From positions 1 through 64,000 of the forward strand of contig DASZSW010000013.1 in NCBI GenBank assembly GCA_035548515.1: 64,000 nucleotides of DNA, in the 5' to 3' direction. The translations under genes and the position numbers were made by a program. This document shows, piece after piece, positions 45,177-53,692 of the stretch. This DNA comes from DASZQY01 sp035548515. Its GTDB lineage: Bacteria > Pseudomonadota > Alphaproteobacteria > Rhizobiales > Kaistiaceae. The notes below the pieces were generated by a model. The model was not told the origin of the DNA and did no database searches. It worked only from the letters and a program-made list of their open reading frames with translations. How positions within the stretch are numbered: the stretch's first letter is position 1; every line of letters starts with the position of its first letter.

Positions 45177-45589
45177 GTGAACCGCGCGCGACCAGCGCCG
45201 GAATGAAGCAGTTCGCCGGCTTCGTCATCGTTGGCGGAGTGGCCGCCGTCGCGAATGTGGGCGCCCGCATCCTGCTGAGCGAGGTCATGCGCTTCGAGGC
45301 TGCCGTCGTCGTCGCTTATTGCATCGGCGTCATGGTGGCGTTCGTCCTGAACCGGCGCTTCGTATTCCCCGAATCGTCGAGCCCGCACGGCAAGGCGCTC
45401 GGCCGCTTCATCGGCGTGAACGTCATAGCGCTGGCGCAGGTCTATGCCGTCAGCGTCCTGCTCGCCCGCCTCGTATTTCCGGCGATCGGTTTCGGCTTCT
45501 ATCCCGAGACCATCGCACACATCCTCGGCGTCGCGAGCCCGGTGCTGACCAGCTTCCTGCTGCACAAAAACTACACGTTCGCGAGTTGA
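45173..45589 (+). CDS. GtrA family membrane protein
   Basis: 138 aa with four helices (FAGFVIVGGVAAVANVGARIL, AVVVAYCIGVMVAFVLNRRFVF, the VNVIALAQVYAVSVLLARLVF segment, and LGVASPVLTSFLLHKNYTF at the end). GtrA-type proteins are thought to flip or assist polyprenyl-phosphate-linked sugars (bactoprenol-linked glucose in the O-antigen system). Mycobacterial arabinan synthesis also uses a small GtrA-like membrane protein (Rv3789) near the DprE genes. This supports a lipid-linked sugar crossing the membrane. Confidence 0.88.
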   Translation: MSEPRATSAGMKQFAGFVIVGGVAAVANVGARILLSEVMRFEAAVVVAYCIGVMVAFVLNRRFVFPESSSPHGKALGRFIGVNVIALAQVYAVSVLLARLVFPAIGFGFYPETIAHILGVASPVLTSFLLHKNYTFAS

Positions 45590-45604
45590 CGCGGGGGGCG
45601 CGGC

Positions 45605-46777
45605 GTGGCGAAGGGATGGGTGCAACTCTTCGGCGGCCTCGCGACAGGCCTGATCCTGCTGCTTCACGCCAGGATCTACGTCCAGGACCCAGGCTTCTGG
45701 GCGGAAGACCTGAAGGTCTTCTGGCGCGATCAGTACGCGCATGGACTGGCTGCGTCTCTATTCAGTCCGTATTCCGGCTACCTGCACGCCGTACCGCGGT
45801 TGATCGCGTGGGGCGCGTGGGTATTTCCCATCGGCCTCCATCCCCTGGTCTATTTCTGGTCGGCGTTTGCGCTGACAGCGTGGACCGGATCCCTCATCGC
45901 AGCCTCGGTCGGGAGCGCGTTTGCCGGCCTCGCCATGGCGGCAGCGCTGGTGGCCGTTCCGGACATCGGCGAGGTATGGCTGACGCCGACAAATCTGCAG
46001 TGGGTTCTCGGCTGCGCGCTGCCGGTTGTTCTGCTGATGCCACGTTCGCCCGCCTTATTCGTTCGCATTCAGCAGGCGGTGCTTGTGGTACTCGCCGGAT
46101 TAACCGGTCCGTTCGCGATTGTCGCGGCGCCGCTGTGGCTCGCTGCGCTTTGGCGCGCGTGGAGAACACCCGATGATTCCGGAGTTCCCACGCTGTCTGC
46201 GGCATTGGCCGCGCTGACGGCGGCGGTTCAGGGCGCGGTGCTGCTGGCAAATGCTGGAGACGGCCTCGGTGACAGAGGCGGCCTGCCGCAAGCGGTGGCG
46301 GCCGTCATGCAGCTGCTGCGAGCGCAGCCGGTTGGTCTCGCCTTGCTGACCGCTGCAATCTGCTGCGGCCTTCTGGTGCTCGCGCTCGCCCCGGCTCGCG
46401 ACCGCGGCATAAGGCTGGGCTTCATCGTGTTTGGCGGCATCGCGCTGATTTCAGCTGCCACGAAACTGGGCGTCGATACCGCGTCGATCAGGCCATTGTC
46501 GGCCGGCGACCGTTATTTCTACGTGCCGACGGTGATGCTGTCCTTCGCGATGATCACCCTGGTCTCGTGGCCGTCGTCGCGTATTGCGTGGGTGACTGCC
46601 CCAGCCGCGCTGGTCGTGTTAGCTGTCATGGTCGGCGTGGCCGTGACGACACCTCTGACGGCACGGCTGCCTGCCGCCTCGACCGGCGTCTGGCGGGAAA
46701 TGTCCGCGGAGATCGGCAAGCGAACAGTCTCGATCACGATTCCCCCGCAGTGGACGATCGAGATACCTCCGAAATAG
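45605..46777 (+). CDS. Polytopic membrane protein, GT-C-like, function unknown
   Basis: 390 aa from GTG 45605. About ten helices. The first outside loop carries GFWAEDLKVFWRDQYAHGLAASLF followed by SPYSGYLHAVPRLIAWG; an acidic pair before an aromatic and a conserved GYL..R are typical of membrane glycosyltransferases using polyprenyl-phosphate sugars. No named family is recognised. The C-terminal tail is short and Pro/Ile-rich. It is 15 bp downstream of GtrA and shares direction, so it is the best candidate to use the lipid-linked pentose. Confidence 0.65.
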   Translation: MAKGWVQLFGGLATGLILLLHARIYVQDPGFWAEDLKVFWRDQYAHGLAASLFSPYSGYLHAVPRLIAWGAWVFPIGLHPLVYFWSAFALTAWTGSLIAASVGSAFAGLAMAAALVAVPDIGEVWLTPTNLQWVLGCALPVVLLMPRSPALFVRIQQAVLVVLAGLTGPFAIVAAPLWLAALWRAWRTPDDSGVPTLSAALAALTAAVQGAVLLANAGDGLGDRGGLPQAVAAVMQLLRAQPVGLALLTAAICCGLLVLALAPARDRGIRLGFIVFGGIALISAATKLGVDTASIRPLSAGDRYFYVPTVMLSFAMITLVSWPSSRIAWVTAPAALVVLAVMVGVAVTTPLTARLPAASTGVWREMSAEIGKRTVSITIPPQWTIEIPPK

Positions 46778-46823
46778 TCTAGATCGCCCTCCGCCCGCCT
46801 GGAGGCGACCCGGACCCCGGCTC

Positions 46824-49154
46824 ATGATGAAACGCAACACGTGGATCGTGTCGTTGCTCCTGGCGATCGGAGTTCTGGTCGCCATCGCGGGCGCGCTGGT
46901 GCCTTTCTACCCGATCATGCCGCATGCGGGGTTGGACGCATCGTGGTCATTGGCCATGAACGTCGCCGCCGGGCGTGGCCTGGCGTTCGGCACCGAAATC
47001 GCGTTCACGTTCGGGCCGCTGTCGGCCCTTTACACGCATTTCTACAGCCCGGCGAACTACGGCCTGGTGGTGGCGCTGTCGCTGTGGACGGCGCTGTGCC
47101 TCGCCGTCTGCGTTGCGACACTGCTGTGGGGCCGGCCTGTTGCGTCTGCGGTCGCGTTGGCCGTCGTCTATCTGTGCGCGATGGACCTCAACGCGGTCAT
47201 GCTCTTCTACTCGCTGGCCTACGTCTGCTTCGTCGCGAAATTCTTCGGACGCGATGCGCGTCGAACTCCTTACGAGTACGCAGCCGCCTGCCTGCTAAGC
47301 ACCCCGATCGCGATTGCCGTCATCGTGAAGGGCAGCTTCATCGCTTCGAGTGTCATCGGTCTTGCGCTCGTGGTGGCGCAGCTTGTGCTGGCCCGCCGTT
47401 TCGTTTTGGTCGCGCTTGTCGCTGCCGCTGACATTGCGGTCCTCCTCCTGCTGTGGAGGCTCAGCGGGCAACACCTGGATACGCTCGGACCATACATTGC
47501 GGCGATGGCTCCCATCATCTCCGGATACACAGAGGCAATGGCGATATCGGGCGCCGGCCTCCGCGTCGTGCTCTACCTCGTGCTCTCTTTTTTCGTGCTC
47601 TACACGATCGCTTTGAACCACCGCTTCGATCTGCGATCGCCGCGTCTGTGGATCGATGGGCTGGCGTTCGCCGCGTTTCTTTTTCTGGCCTTCAAGGCCG
47701 GCTTCGTTCGTCACGACGGCCACGAGGTTGCCGCCGCAAGCGCGCTGTTCCTGGTGACGATTCCGATGATGGGGACGGTCGATGCGGCCGTCTTGCGCCA
47801 AGGCGCTTTCGCCTCCCTGGTGGCCGGGTTGATGATCGGCGGATACCTCACCCAAGGCGACCACGTCGGCTACACGCCGGGCAAGATCGTCGCCCGCGCG
47901 CTCAACACCGTGCGCTCGGTATTTGCTGGAAGCGCCGAGATCGTGGCCGGCGACCGCAACCTGCCGGCCGCCTACGCACAGGCGCTGGCAAGCATCCGGG
48001 AGGACCATCCGCTGCGTCCGATCGAGGGCACCGCCGATATCTATTCCTACGACCAGGCTCTCCTCATCGCGTCTGAGGCCGAATGGGATCCGCGTCCTGT
48101 ATTCCAAAGCTACTCGGCCTACGACCCCGTGCTTCTCGAGATGAACCGGGGGCATCTGGAGGGGCGCGACGCGCCCGACACCGTCGTGTTTGCAGTCCAG
48201 CCGATCGACGGACGCATGGCGTCTCTGGATGACGGCGCCAGTTGGCCGACGCTGGTGAGCACCTATCAGATCGCCGCCTTTGATGGCACGTACGCGTACC
48301 TCCGCAAGAGGCCGGAAGGCGCGCTTGCCTTGGCGCGCACTTCTGTCGCGCCCGAGGAACATCGCCTCGGCGAAGCTTTCCAGATGCCTCCCGCCGGTAG
48401 CGGCGACGCCGCCTTCGCATACGTGGAGGTGCGCCCGTCGCTGGCCGGCAAGATCGCGCAGCTGCTTTTCAAGGCGACTCCGCTATCGCTCGAACTGACC
48501 ATGGTGGACGGCAGCAAACGAAGCTACCGCACGATAGCCGGCATGATGAAGACGGGTTTCGTCATCTCGCCGGTTGTCGCGGCCACCGCCGACTTTGTGT
48601 ACTTCGCATCCGGCAACGCCGATGCTTTGGCCGGTGCCCGTGTGAAATCCGCCGCGATCACGCCAGCCCTGCCGTGGCTTCCGTTGTGGTCGTCGGTGTT
48701 CACGGTTCGCTACGATATTCTCCATCTTCCGCGGGAAACTCTGCCGCCCGACATTTTCCCGGAGCACGCGGAGATACCGAGACCGGCGCGCGAGAGCTGC
48801 AACGGAGTGATCGATTATTTGAATGGCAGCCTTCTGAGCGGCGCGAAGGAAGCACCGGCTCAGCGCGTGGTATCGGTCGAAGGTTGGCTCGCGTCGGCGT
48901 CCGGCATCGATGGTGTGCCGACCGACGTATCGGTCGAGGTCGACTTTGCCGATGGCACGAACGCCTTCTATCCAGCCAGTCGGAAACCGCGACCGGACGT
49001 CAATCGCCATCTTGGCGATTTATCGCTGCCCGACGTAGGCTACACAGCGCAGTTCGATATTGGGACGAAGGCCGCAAGCTCGATCAGGATCGTCGCGAAG
49101 AAAGATTCCGCGGCGGTCGGCTGCAGTAATCTGGCGGTCCGCATGACGCAGTAA
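46824..49154 (+). CDS. Large membrane protein with GT-C-like N-terminus and periplasmic C-terminal region
   Basis: 776 aa. About ten helices fill residues 1-350. The first loop has AGLDASWSLAMNVAAGRGLAFG and TEIAFTFGPLSALY, a pattern I have seen in uncharacterised membrane proteins of surface-glycan loci. The C-terminal half (about 360-776) is soluble and beta-rich with two or more domains, including YVEVRPSLAGKIAQLLFKATPLSLEL and a last part that ends VGCSNLAVRM. It may be a GT-C enzyme with a carbohydrate-binding-like tail. Start ATGATG; a GGAGG lies 19 bases ahead. No function assigned. Confidence 0.6.
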   Translation: MMKRNTWIVSLLLAIGVLVAIAGALVPFYPIMPHAGLDASWSLAMNVAAGRGLAFGTEIAFTFGPLSALYTHFYSPANYGLVVALSLWTALCLAVCVATLLWGRPVASAVALAVVYLCAMDLNAVMLFYSLAYVCFVAKFFGRDARRTPYEYAAACLLSTPIAIAVIVKGSFIASSVIGLALVVAQLVLARRFVLVALVAAADIAVLLLLWRLSGQHLDTLGPYIAAMAPIISGYTEAMAISGAGLRVVLYLVLSFFVLYTIALNHRFDLRSPRLWIDGLAFAAFLFLAFKAGFVRHDGHEVAAASALFLVTIPMMGTVDAAVLRQGAFASLVAGLMIGGYLTQGDHVGYTPGKIVARALNTVRSVFAGSAEIVAGDRNLPAAYAQALASIREDHPLRPIEGTADIYSYDQALLIASEAEWDPRPVFQSYSAYDPVLLEMNRGHLEGRDAPDTVVFAVQPIDGRMASLDDGASWPTLVSTYQIAAFDGTYAYLRKRPEGALALARTSVAPEEHRLGEAFQMPPAGSGDAAFAYVEVRPSLAGKIAQLLFKATPLSLELTMVDGSKRSYRTIAGMMKTGFVISPVVAATADFVYFASGNADALAGARVKSAAITPALPWLPLWSSVFTVRYDILHLPRETLPPDIFPEHAEIPRPARESCNGVIDYLNGSLLSGAKEAPAQRVVSVEGWLASASGIDGVPTDVSVEVDFADGTNAFYPASRKPRPDVNRHLGDLSLPDVGYTAQFDIGTKAASSIRIVAKKDSAAVGCSNLAVRMTQ

Positions 49155-49176
49155 CGCCGTCGGTCGCGGTTCGCGC

Positions 49177-50727
49177 CTATGGCCGCGATGGATTCCGCGG
49201 CGACCCCGCACGGCCAACGGAAAATGCAAACATCGCAGCGAGGCCCGCGCCAAGCAAAGCTGGACCGGAAAGCAGGACACCCGACTTCAATCGCCCGACG
49301 ATTTGCGCGAACCGTCCCTTGAGCAGTGTGCGCTGACGCACGCCGTTGATGTCCGCGTCTGCAGGCCGGATCGCGTCGGGCAGCATGGCCCGCACCATCG
49401 AATTCGAAAGTAGGTCGGCGAGGCGCTGCGGGCTGGGGTAGGGGATCGCGAGCATCGGCTTGTTGACAAGCGCGGCCATATCGCCGGACGCCAGATACGC
49501 CATCACGTTCTGCTGCTGGATAACGCCGTCGCGCCCGCGGCCCAACGCGCCGCTCCATCCCTCGTGGTAGCCAACGACAATCGTCGCCGTCACGATGACG
49601 AACACCCAGGTCGAAGCCGCCGCCGTTAGCCAAGCGCCCAGCCGTTGCCGCGTCGAGGAGTCCAGAATGGCGAAGAGCGCGACGAGATCGAGGGGCAGCG
49701 CGATCAGAACTATGTCAAGGTAACGAGCGGACAACGCACCCGCGGCGCGGCTGTAGGCCACTGATAACACCTGGGCGACGAGCCATCCGGCAAGGCCGAC
49801 GATCAGCCAGGTGCGACTGCGGGCAGGTAGCGGCACACGCACCGCCCTAAGGACGAACCACCCGAGCGGTAGATGCGCCAGAATAACGCCACCCGGGATG
49901 CCGTGGAGCGGTACGGAGGCGATCGCCAAGGCCGCGTGGACGAAATCTGCCGGGCCTTTTGCGGAAATCTCGGTCGCAGCGAGCGGAACAGATCGGACCA
50001 TTACCACGGCAATCGCAATCAGGAGGATGATCGCGAATACCTCGCGGCTATTGCGGCTGCGCACGCCGGTGGCGATCTGCGCAGCGGCCAATGCCGCGCC
50101 TGTTAACGGGCCCAGGGCTCCCGATGCCAGCGAGAAAAAAGCCGCGATCGCGCTCGCGACGCCGGCGAACCAGCCAGGCGAGAAAGCGGTAGCACGTGCC
50201 AACGCCAGCAACATGAGCGTCGAAAAGATGAGCAGAAAATAGAACTGGGACTGGAAGCCGGCGAGCGTGTTCTCCCAGCCGATCGGCAGGCCGAATGCCA
50301 GTGCCATGAATGCCAAAAAGACCATGCGTCGCGAGGCGTCGATGAGCGGCAACAGCAGCCAAGCCAGTCCGGTGACGAACGCAGCATGGATGACGGCGTT
50401 GAGCAGCATCTCCAGGATCGGATCCCATTCTCCCGCCAGCTCGAAAAGCACGAGCGCCATGAGACGCGTCAGAAGGATGCGGTGCTCATTGTGCGGCTCG
50501 ATCAACGACGACAGCGAAAGGTGGCCGTCGAGATACGGGACGAACAAATTCGCGGCCTCGGCGTCCCACTGGTCCCAGTACGGCACCGGGCTTCCGAAGG
50601 CGGCGATCAGCAGGACCTTGGTTCCAAAGACGATGAGAAAGAGTCCCGCCAAAGCGAGCCACGGGCCACCCGCTTGCGCGGCCGCCGGCTGAGCCTCTGT
50701 TGCGGCGGCGCTATCTTGCACCAGCAT
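49177..50727 (-). CDS. Polytopic membrane protein, GT-C-like, function unknown
   Basis: 516 aa from ATG 50727; a GTG at 50757 extends it into the next gene. About eleven helices. The first loop has PVPYWDQWDAEAANLFVPYLDGHLS, with WDQWD acidic pair, and then LIEPHNEHRILLTRL; PYWDQWD ... EHR is a repeated theme in uncharacterised GT-C-like proteins that use lipid-linked sugars. A last C-terminal helix sits near the end (GPALLGAGLAAMFAFSVG). It overlaps the glycosyltransferase fusion gene by 17 bp on the same strand and faces the 776-aa gene. Confidence 0.65.
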   Translation of the reverse strand: MLVQDSAAATEAQPAAAQAGGPWLALAGLFLIVFGTKVLLIAAFGSPVPYWDQWDAEAANLFVPYLDGHLSLSSLIEPHNEHRILLTRLMALVLFELAGEWDPILEMLLNAVIHAAFVTGLAWLLLPLIDASRRMVFLAFMALAFGLPIGWENTLAGFQSQFYFLLIFSTLMLLALARATAFSPGWFAGVASAIAAFFSLASGALGPLTGAALAAAQIATGVRSRNSREVFAIILLIAIAVVMVRSVPLAATEISAKGPADFVHAALAIASVPLHGIPGGVILAHLPLGWFVLRAVRVPLPARSRTWLIVGLAGWLVAQVLSVAYSRAAGALSARYLDIVLIALPLDLVALFAILDSSTRQRLGAWLTAAASTWVFVIVTATIVVGYHEGWSGALGRGRDGVIQQQNVMAYLASGDMAALVNKPMLAIPYPSPQRLADLLSNSMVRAMLPDAIRPADADINGVRQRTLLKGRFAQIVGRLKSGVLLSGPALLGAGLAAMFAFSVGRAGSPRNPSRP

Positions 50728-53569
50728 CGAGACGCAAGGAGAAGTCCTCCCGATCACGGGTCAGGTGCGGCGAATAGTAGGGATCCGATACTATCGCCGC
50801 CCGCCATTTCCTTCGCATGTAGTCGATCTCGCTCGCGAACCGGCCCTGATGCTCTGCCGAATTGTCGTCGCCGCGCGTGGCGCTCTCGAGATGATAAAGC
50901 TCCGCAAACGGAGTCCATACGTTGAGGTACCCGGCCTCACGCACCTTCAGGCAAAAATCGACATCGTTGAACGCGACCTTCAACTCTGTCTCGTTGAGCC
51001 CGCCGACCTCTTCGTACACGTCCTTGCGAACGACGAGGCAGGCGGCCGTTACAGCCGTCAGGTTTTGAACAAGCTGAAGCCGGGCGAAATATCCGCGATG
51101 CGCGCGGGGGAAATACTTGTGGCTATGTCCCGCCACGCCGCCAGGACCCAGGATGACACCGGCATGCTGGATCGTCTCGTTTGGGTAATAGAGCTTAGCG
51201 CCGACGCATCCCACATCCGGCAGACATGCCCATGAAACCATTTCGCTCAGCCAGTCTGGCGAGATCACCTCGATGTCGTTGTTGATGAGACCGAGGACCT
51301 CTCCGCGAGCTTGCTTTGCCGCGAAATTGTTGATCGCCGAAAAATTGAATGGCTGATCGTACGGAATGATGCGGACATTCTCGAACCGCTCGATTTCGCG
51401 GAAGTATGCGAGCGTCGCCGTTTCCACGGAACCGTTATCGATGACGATGATCTCGTAGGGGCCGTACGTCGTCTTCTCTCGGATCGACTCAATACAGCGC
51501 CGCAGAAGCGCCAGACGGTCGCGCGTTGCGACGATAAGGCTGACGAGCGGATGTGGCTCGGGCACCTGCAGACGCATGCGATATCCCAGGCGCTCGGGAC
51601 CGGCCTCCACGACGGCCGGCAAACGAGTGCGCTCCACATGCTCCTCGAGCGCGCGCAAACCGGCGTCGTAAGCGAAGCTTTTGGCGTCCGGCGATTGCGC
51701 CGTCGAGCCCGGCACCGCGCGCCAATGGTACAGAATCTTCGGGATGTGCCGGATCCTGGCGGCGTCGATGCGCTCGAAAATCCGCAGATTGAGATCGTAG
51801 TCCTGACTGCCCTCGAAGCCGGCGCGCCACCCGCCGACCGCCCGGATATTTTCCGCGCGATGCACGGAGAGATGATTCAGGTAGTTGTACGAGCGGAACA
51901 GCTCGCGCGAAAAGTCCGGCTTGAAGTACGGCTCGTACCGCTCGCCGCCGACGCTGAGCTTGTCCTCGTCGCTGTAGATGATTTCCGCATCCGGGTGGCG
52001 CGCGATCTCCAGCGCCACTTCCGCGAGTGCGTGTTCGCCGAGGATATCGTCGTGGTCGAGGAGCGCGATCCATGGCCCGCTGGCCAGCGCGAAAGCGGTG
52101 TTCGTCGCGCGCGAGATATTTCCGTTCTCCGCCTGGTACGCGACCTTTATGCGTTGGTCGCGGGCAGCGTAACGCGAGAGAATCTCCCGGACATGCGGCT
52201 CTGTCGAGTGATCGTCCGCGATGCATAGTTCCCAGTTCGCGTAGACCTGCATCAGCACCGATGCGATCGCTGCCTCCAGGAATTCCGCCGGCGGGTTGTA
52301 GACCGGCATCACGACGCTGATCAGCGGCTTCGACGGCAACGCCTTGATCGCCTTGATGAGACGCTTGCGATCGCGACCTGCCTGGTAGTCGGTCGTCTCG
52401 ATCCAGCGCGCATAGCCGGATTTGCTATCGGCATGGGCGGCCGTGTCGAGCGCCGCGCCAGGCCCATGCTGCCGCCGCTTGCGGAGCGAGCGCCGGATGC
52501 TACGGCTCCAGTCGCGGGGAGCGTTGCGGGTCTTCCTCCACAGCGCGCGGAAGAGGTAGCGCGAGGATTGCAACTGCCGCTGGGCTGTGACCCTCTGTGC
52601 TTCCGACGCTGCGACCTGATCCTCAAGGCGCGCCGTCGCGACCTCGAGTTCGACCAGGCGCCGCTCGGCGTGTGCGAGCGCGTCGGCCTTGGCGGCAAGT
52701 GCCGCGGTTGCCTCGGCGACAGAGGCCTCCAACGCTTTCGCGCTGAGGGCGCTGGCGCGGAGCGACTTCTCCGCCGCAAGAGCACGCGCCGCAAAACCCG
52801 TTGTGCGGGAGCGCAGCAGGTTCACCAACTCGATGTCGCTTTCGGCAGCACGCATCGCCTGCGCCTCCTCGCAAGCCTCGCGAACGGACTCGCCGAGGCG
52901 CGCATATACGGCGCGTATCTCGGCCACGTCGCGCTCGTTCCGCGCGGCGGAGAAAAATGCGCCGAGACGGTCGGGGACCTGCGATCCGGTGGCCAGAACG
53001 CCAAGGCCGTACCCGTGCAGAAACTCGAAGGATGGGTGGCCGGGCGATATCTCGGCCCACAGCCGCGCGACGCCGAAGTCGTTTTCGTGCGCGTTCGTGT
53101 CGTGGAACAGGACGATCGCGCTGTCCGACAGCTTGGGCCGCCAGCTTTCGAAATCGTGGCTGACGTCCTCGTAGAAATGGCGGCCGTCGATGTGCAGCAG
53201 GTCGATCGACCCATCCGCGAACTGCGGCAGCGCCTCGTCGAACGTCGAGCGCAACAGGGTAGAGAAGGGGTACCGCGCTTGATGGTACCGCGAGAGCTCC
53301 TCGAATACCTCGTTGCCGTAGAAGCCTGCGTGCTCGTCGCCCTTCCACGTATCGATCGCGTAAGCGCGTGTGGGCAACGAGAGCCGCGCAATGGCCTGGC
53401 AAAAGGCCGAATAGGAGAAGCCGGCGTGGGAGCCGAGTTCGACGACAAGGCCTGGGCGCTGCCGTTCGATCAGCCAGAAAGCGAAGGGCGCGTGCTCCAG
53501 CCACGCGGACTGAATCAGACGGTCCGGCGTCCACAGCGAGGCTTCGGAGAGGAACGCGGTCGTGTCCAT
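50711..53569 (-). CDS. Fusion: SAM methyltransferase, coiled coil, two tandem GT2 domains
   Basis: 952 aa from ATG 53569. Residues about 1-200 look like a class I methyltransferase (VVELGSHAGFSYSAF, IDLLHIDGRHFYEDV, IVLFHDT). About 223-333 is coiled coil rich in Ala/Glu/Leu (LRASALSAKALEASVAEATA-type heptads). GT2 domain one starts near 415 (ISVVMPVYNPP), has ALLDHDDILGEH near 505 and SDEDKL. GT2 domain two starts near 672 (VSLIVATRDR) and has LINNDIEV near 764. This arrangement is known in O-antigen/rhamnan-type surface polysaccharide enzymes that add several sugars and cap chain ends. Substrates unknown. Confidence 0.85.
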   Translation of the reverse strand: MDTTAFLSEASLWTPDRLIQSAWLEHAPFAFWLIERQRPGLVVELGSHAGFSYSAFCQAIARLSLPTRAYAIDTWKGDEHAGFYGNEVFEELSRYHQARYPFSTLLRSTFDEALPQFADGSIDLLHIDGRHFYEDVSHDFESWRPKLSDSAIVLFHDTNAHENDFGVARLWAEISPGHPSFEFLHGYGLGVLATGSQVPDRLGAFFSAARNERDVAEIRAVYARLGESVREACEEAQAMRAAESDIELVNLLRSRTTGFAARALAAEKSLRASALSAKALEASVAEATAALAAKADALAHAERRLVELEVATARLEDQVAASEAQRVTAQRQLQSSRYLFRALWRKTRNAPRDWSRSIRRSLRKRRQHGPGAALDTAAHADSKSGYARWIETTDYQAGRDRKRLIKAIKALPSKPLISVVMPVYNPPAEFLEAAIASVLMQVYANWELCIADDHSTEPHVREILSRYAARDQRIKVAYQAENGNISRATNTAFALASGPWIALLDHDDILGEHALAEVALEIARHPDAEIIYSDEDKLSVGGERYEPYFKPDFSRELFRSYNYLNHLSVHRAENIRAVGGWRAGFEGSQDYDLNLRIFERIDAARIRHIPKILYHWRAVPGSTAQSPDAKSFAYDAGLRALEEHVERTRLPAVVEAGPERLGYRMRLQVPEPHPLVSLIVATRDRLALLRRCIESIREKTTYGPYEIIVIDNGSVETATLAYFREIERFENVRIIPYDQPFNFSAINNFAAKQARGEVLGLINNDIEVISPDWLSEMVSWACLPDVGCVGAKLYYPNETIQHAGVILGPGGVAGHSHKYFPRAHRGYFARLQLVQNLTAVTAACLVVRKDVYEEVGGLNETELKVAFNDVDFCLKVREAGYLNVWTPFAELYHLESATRGDDNSAEHQGRFASEIDYMRRKWRAAIVSDPYYSPHLTRDREDFSLRLDAGAR

Positions 53570-53692
53570 ACGCCCGGCCCATCCTACGCAGAGGACATGC
53601 GCGCGCAATGGCCTCGCCGATGGCGGCCAACGCGGCTGGATTGACTGCCGGCTGCCCGTCTATAACGGCGCGCCGCCGGGGAGGGCGGTTCC

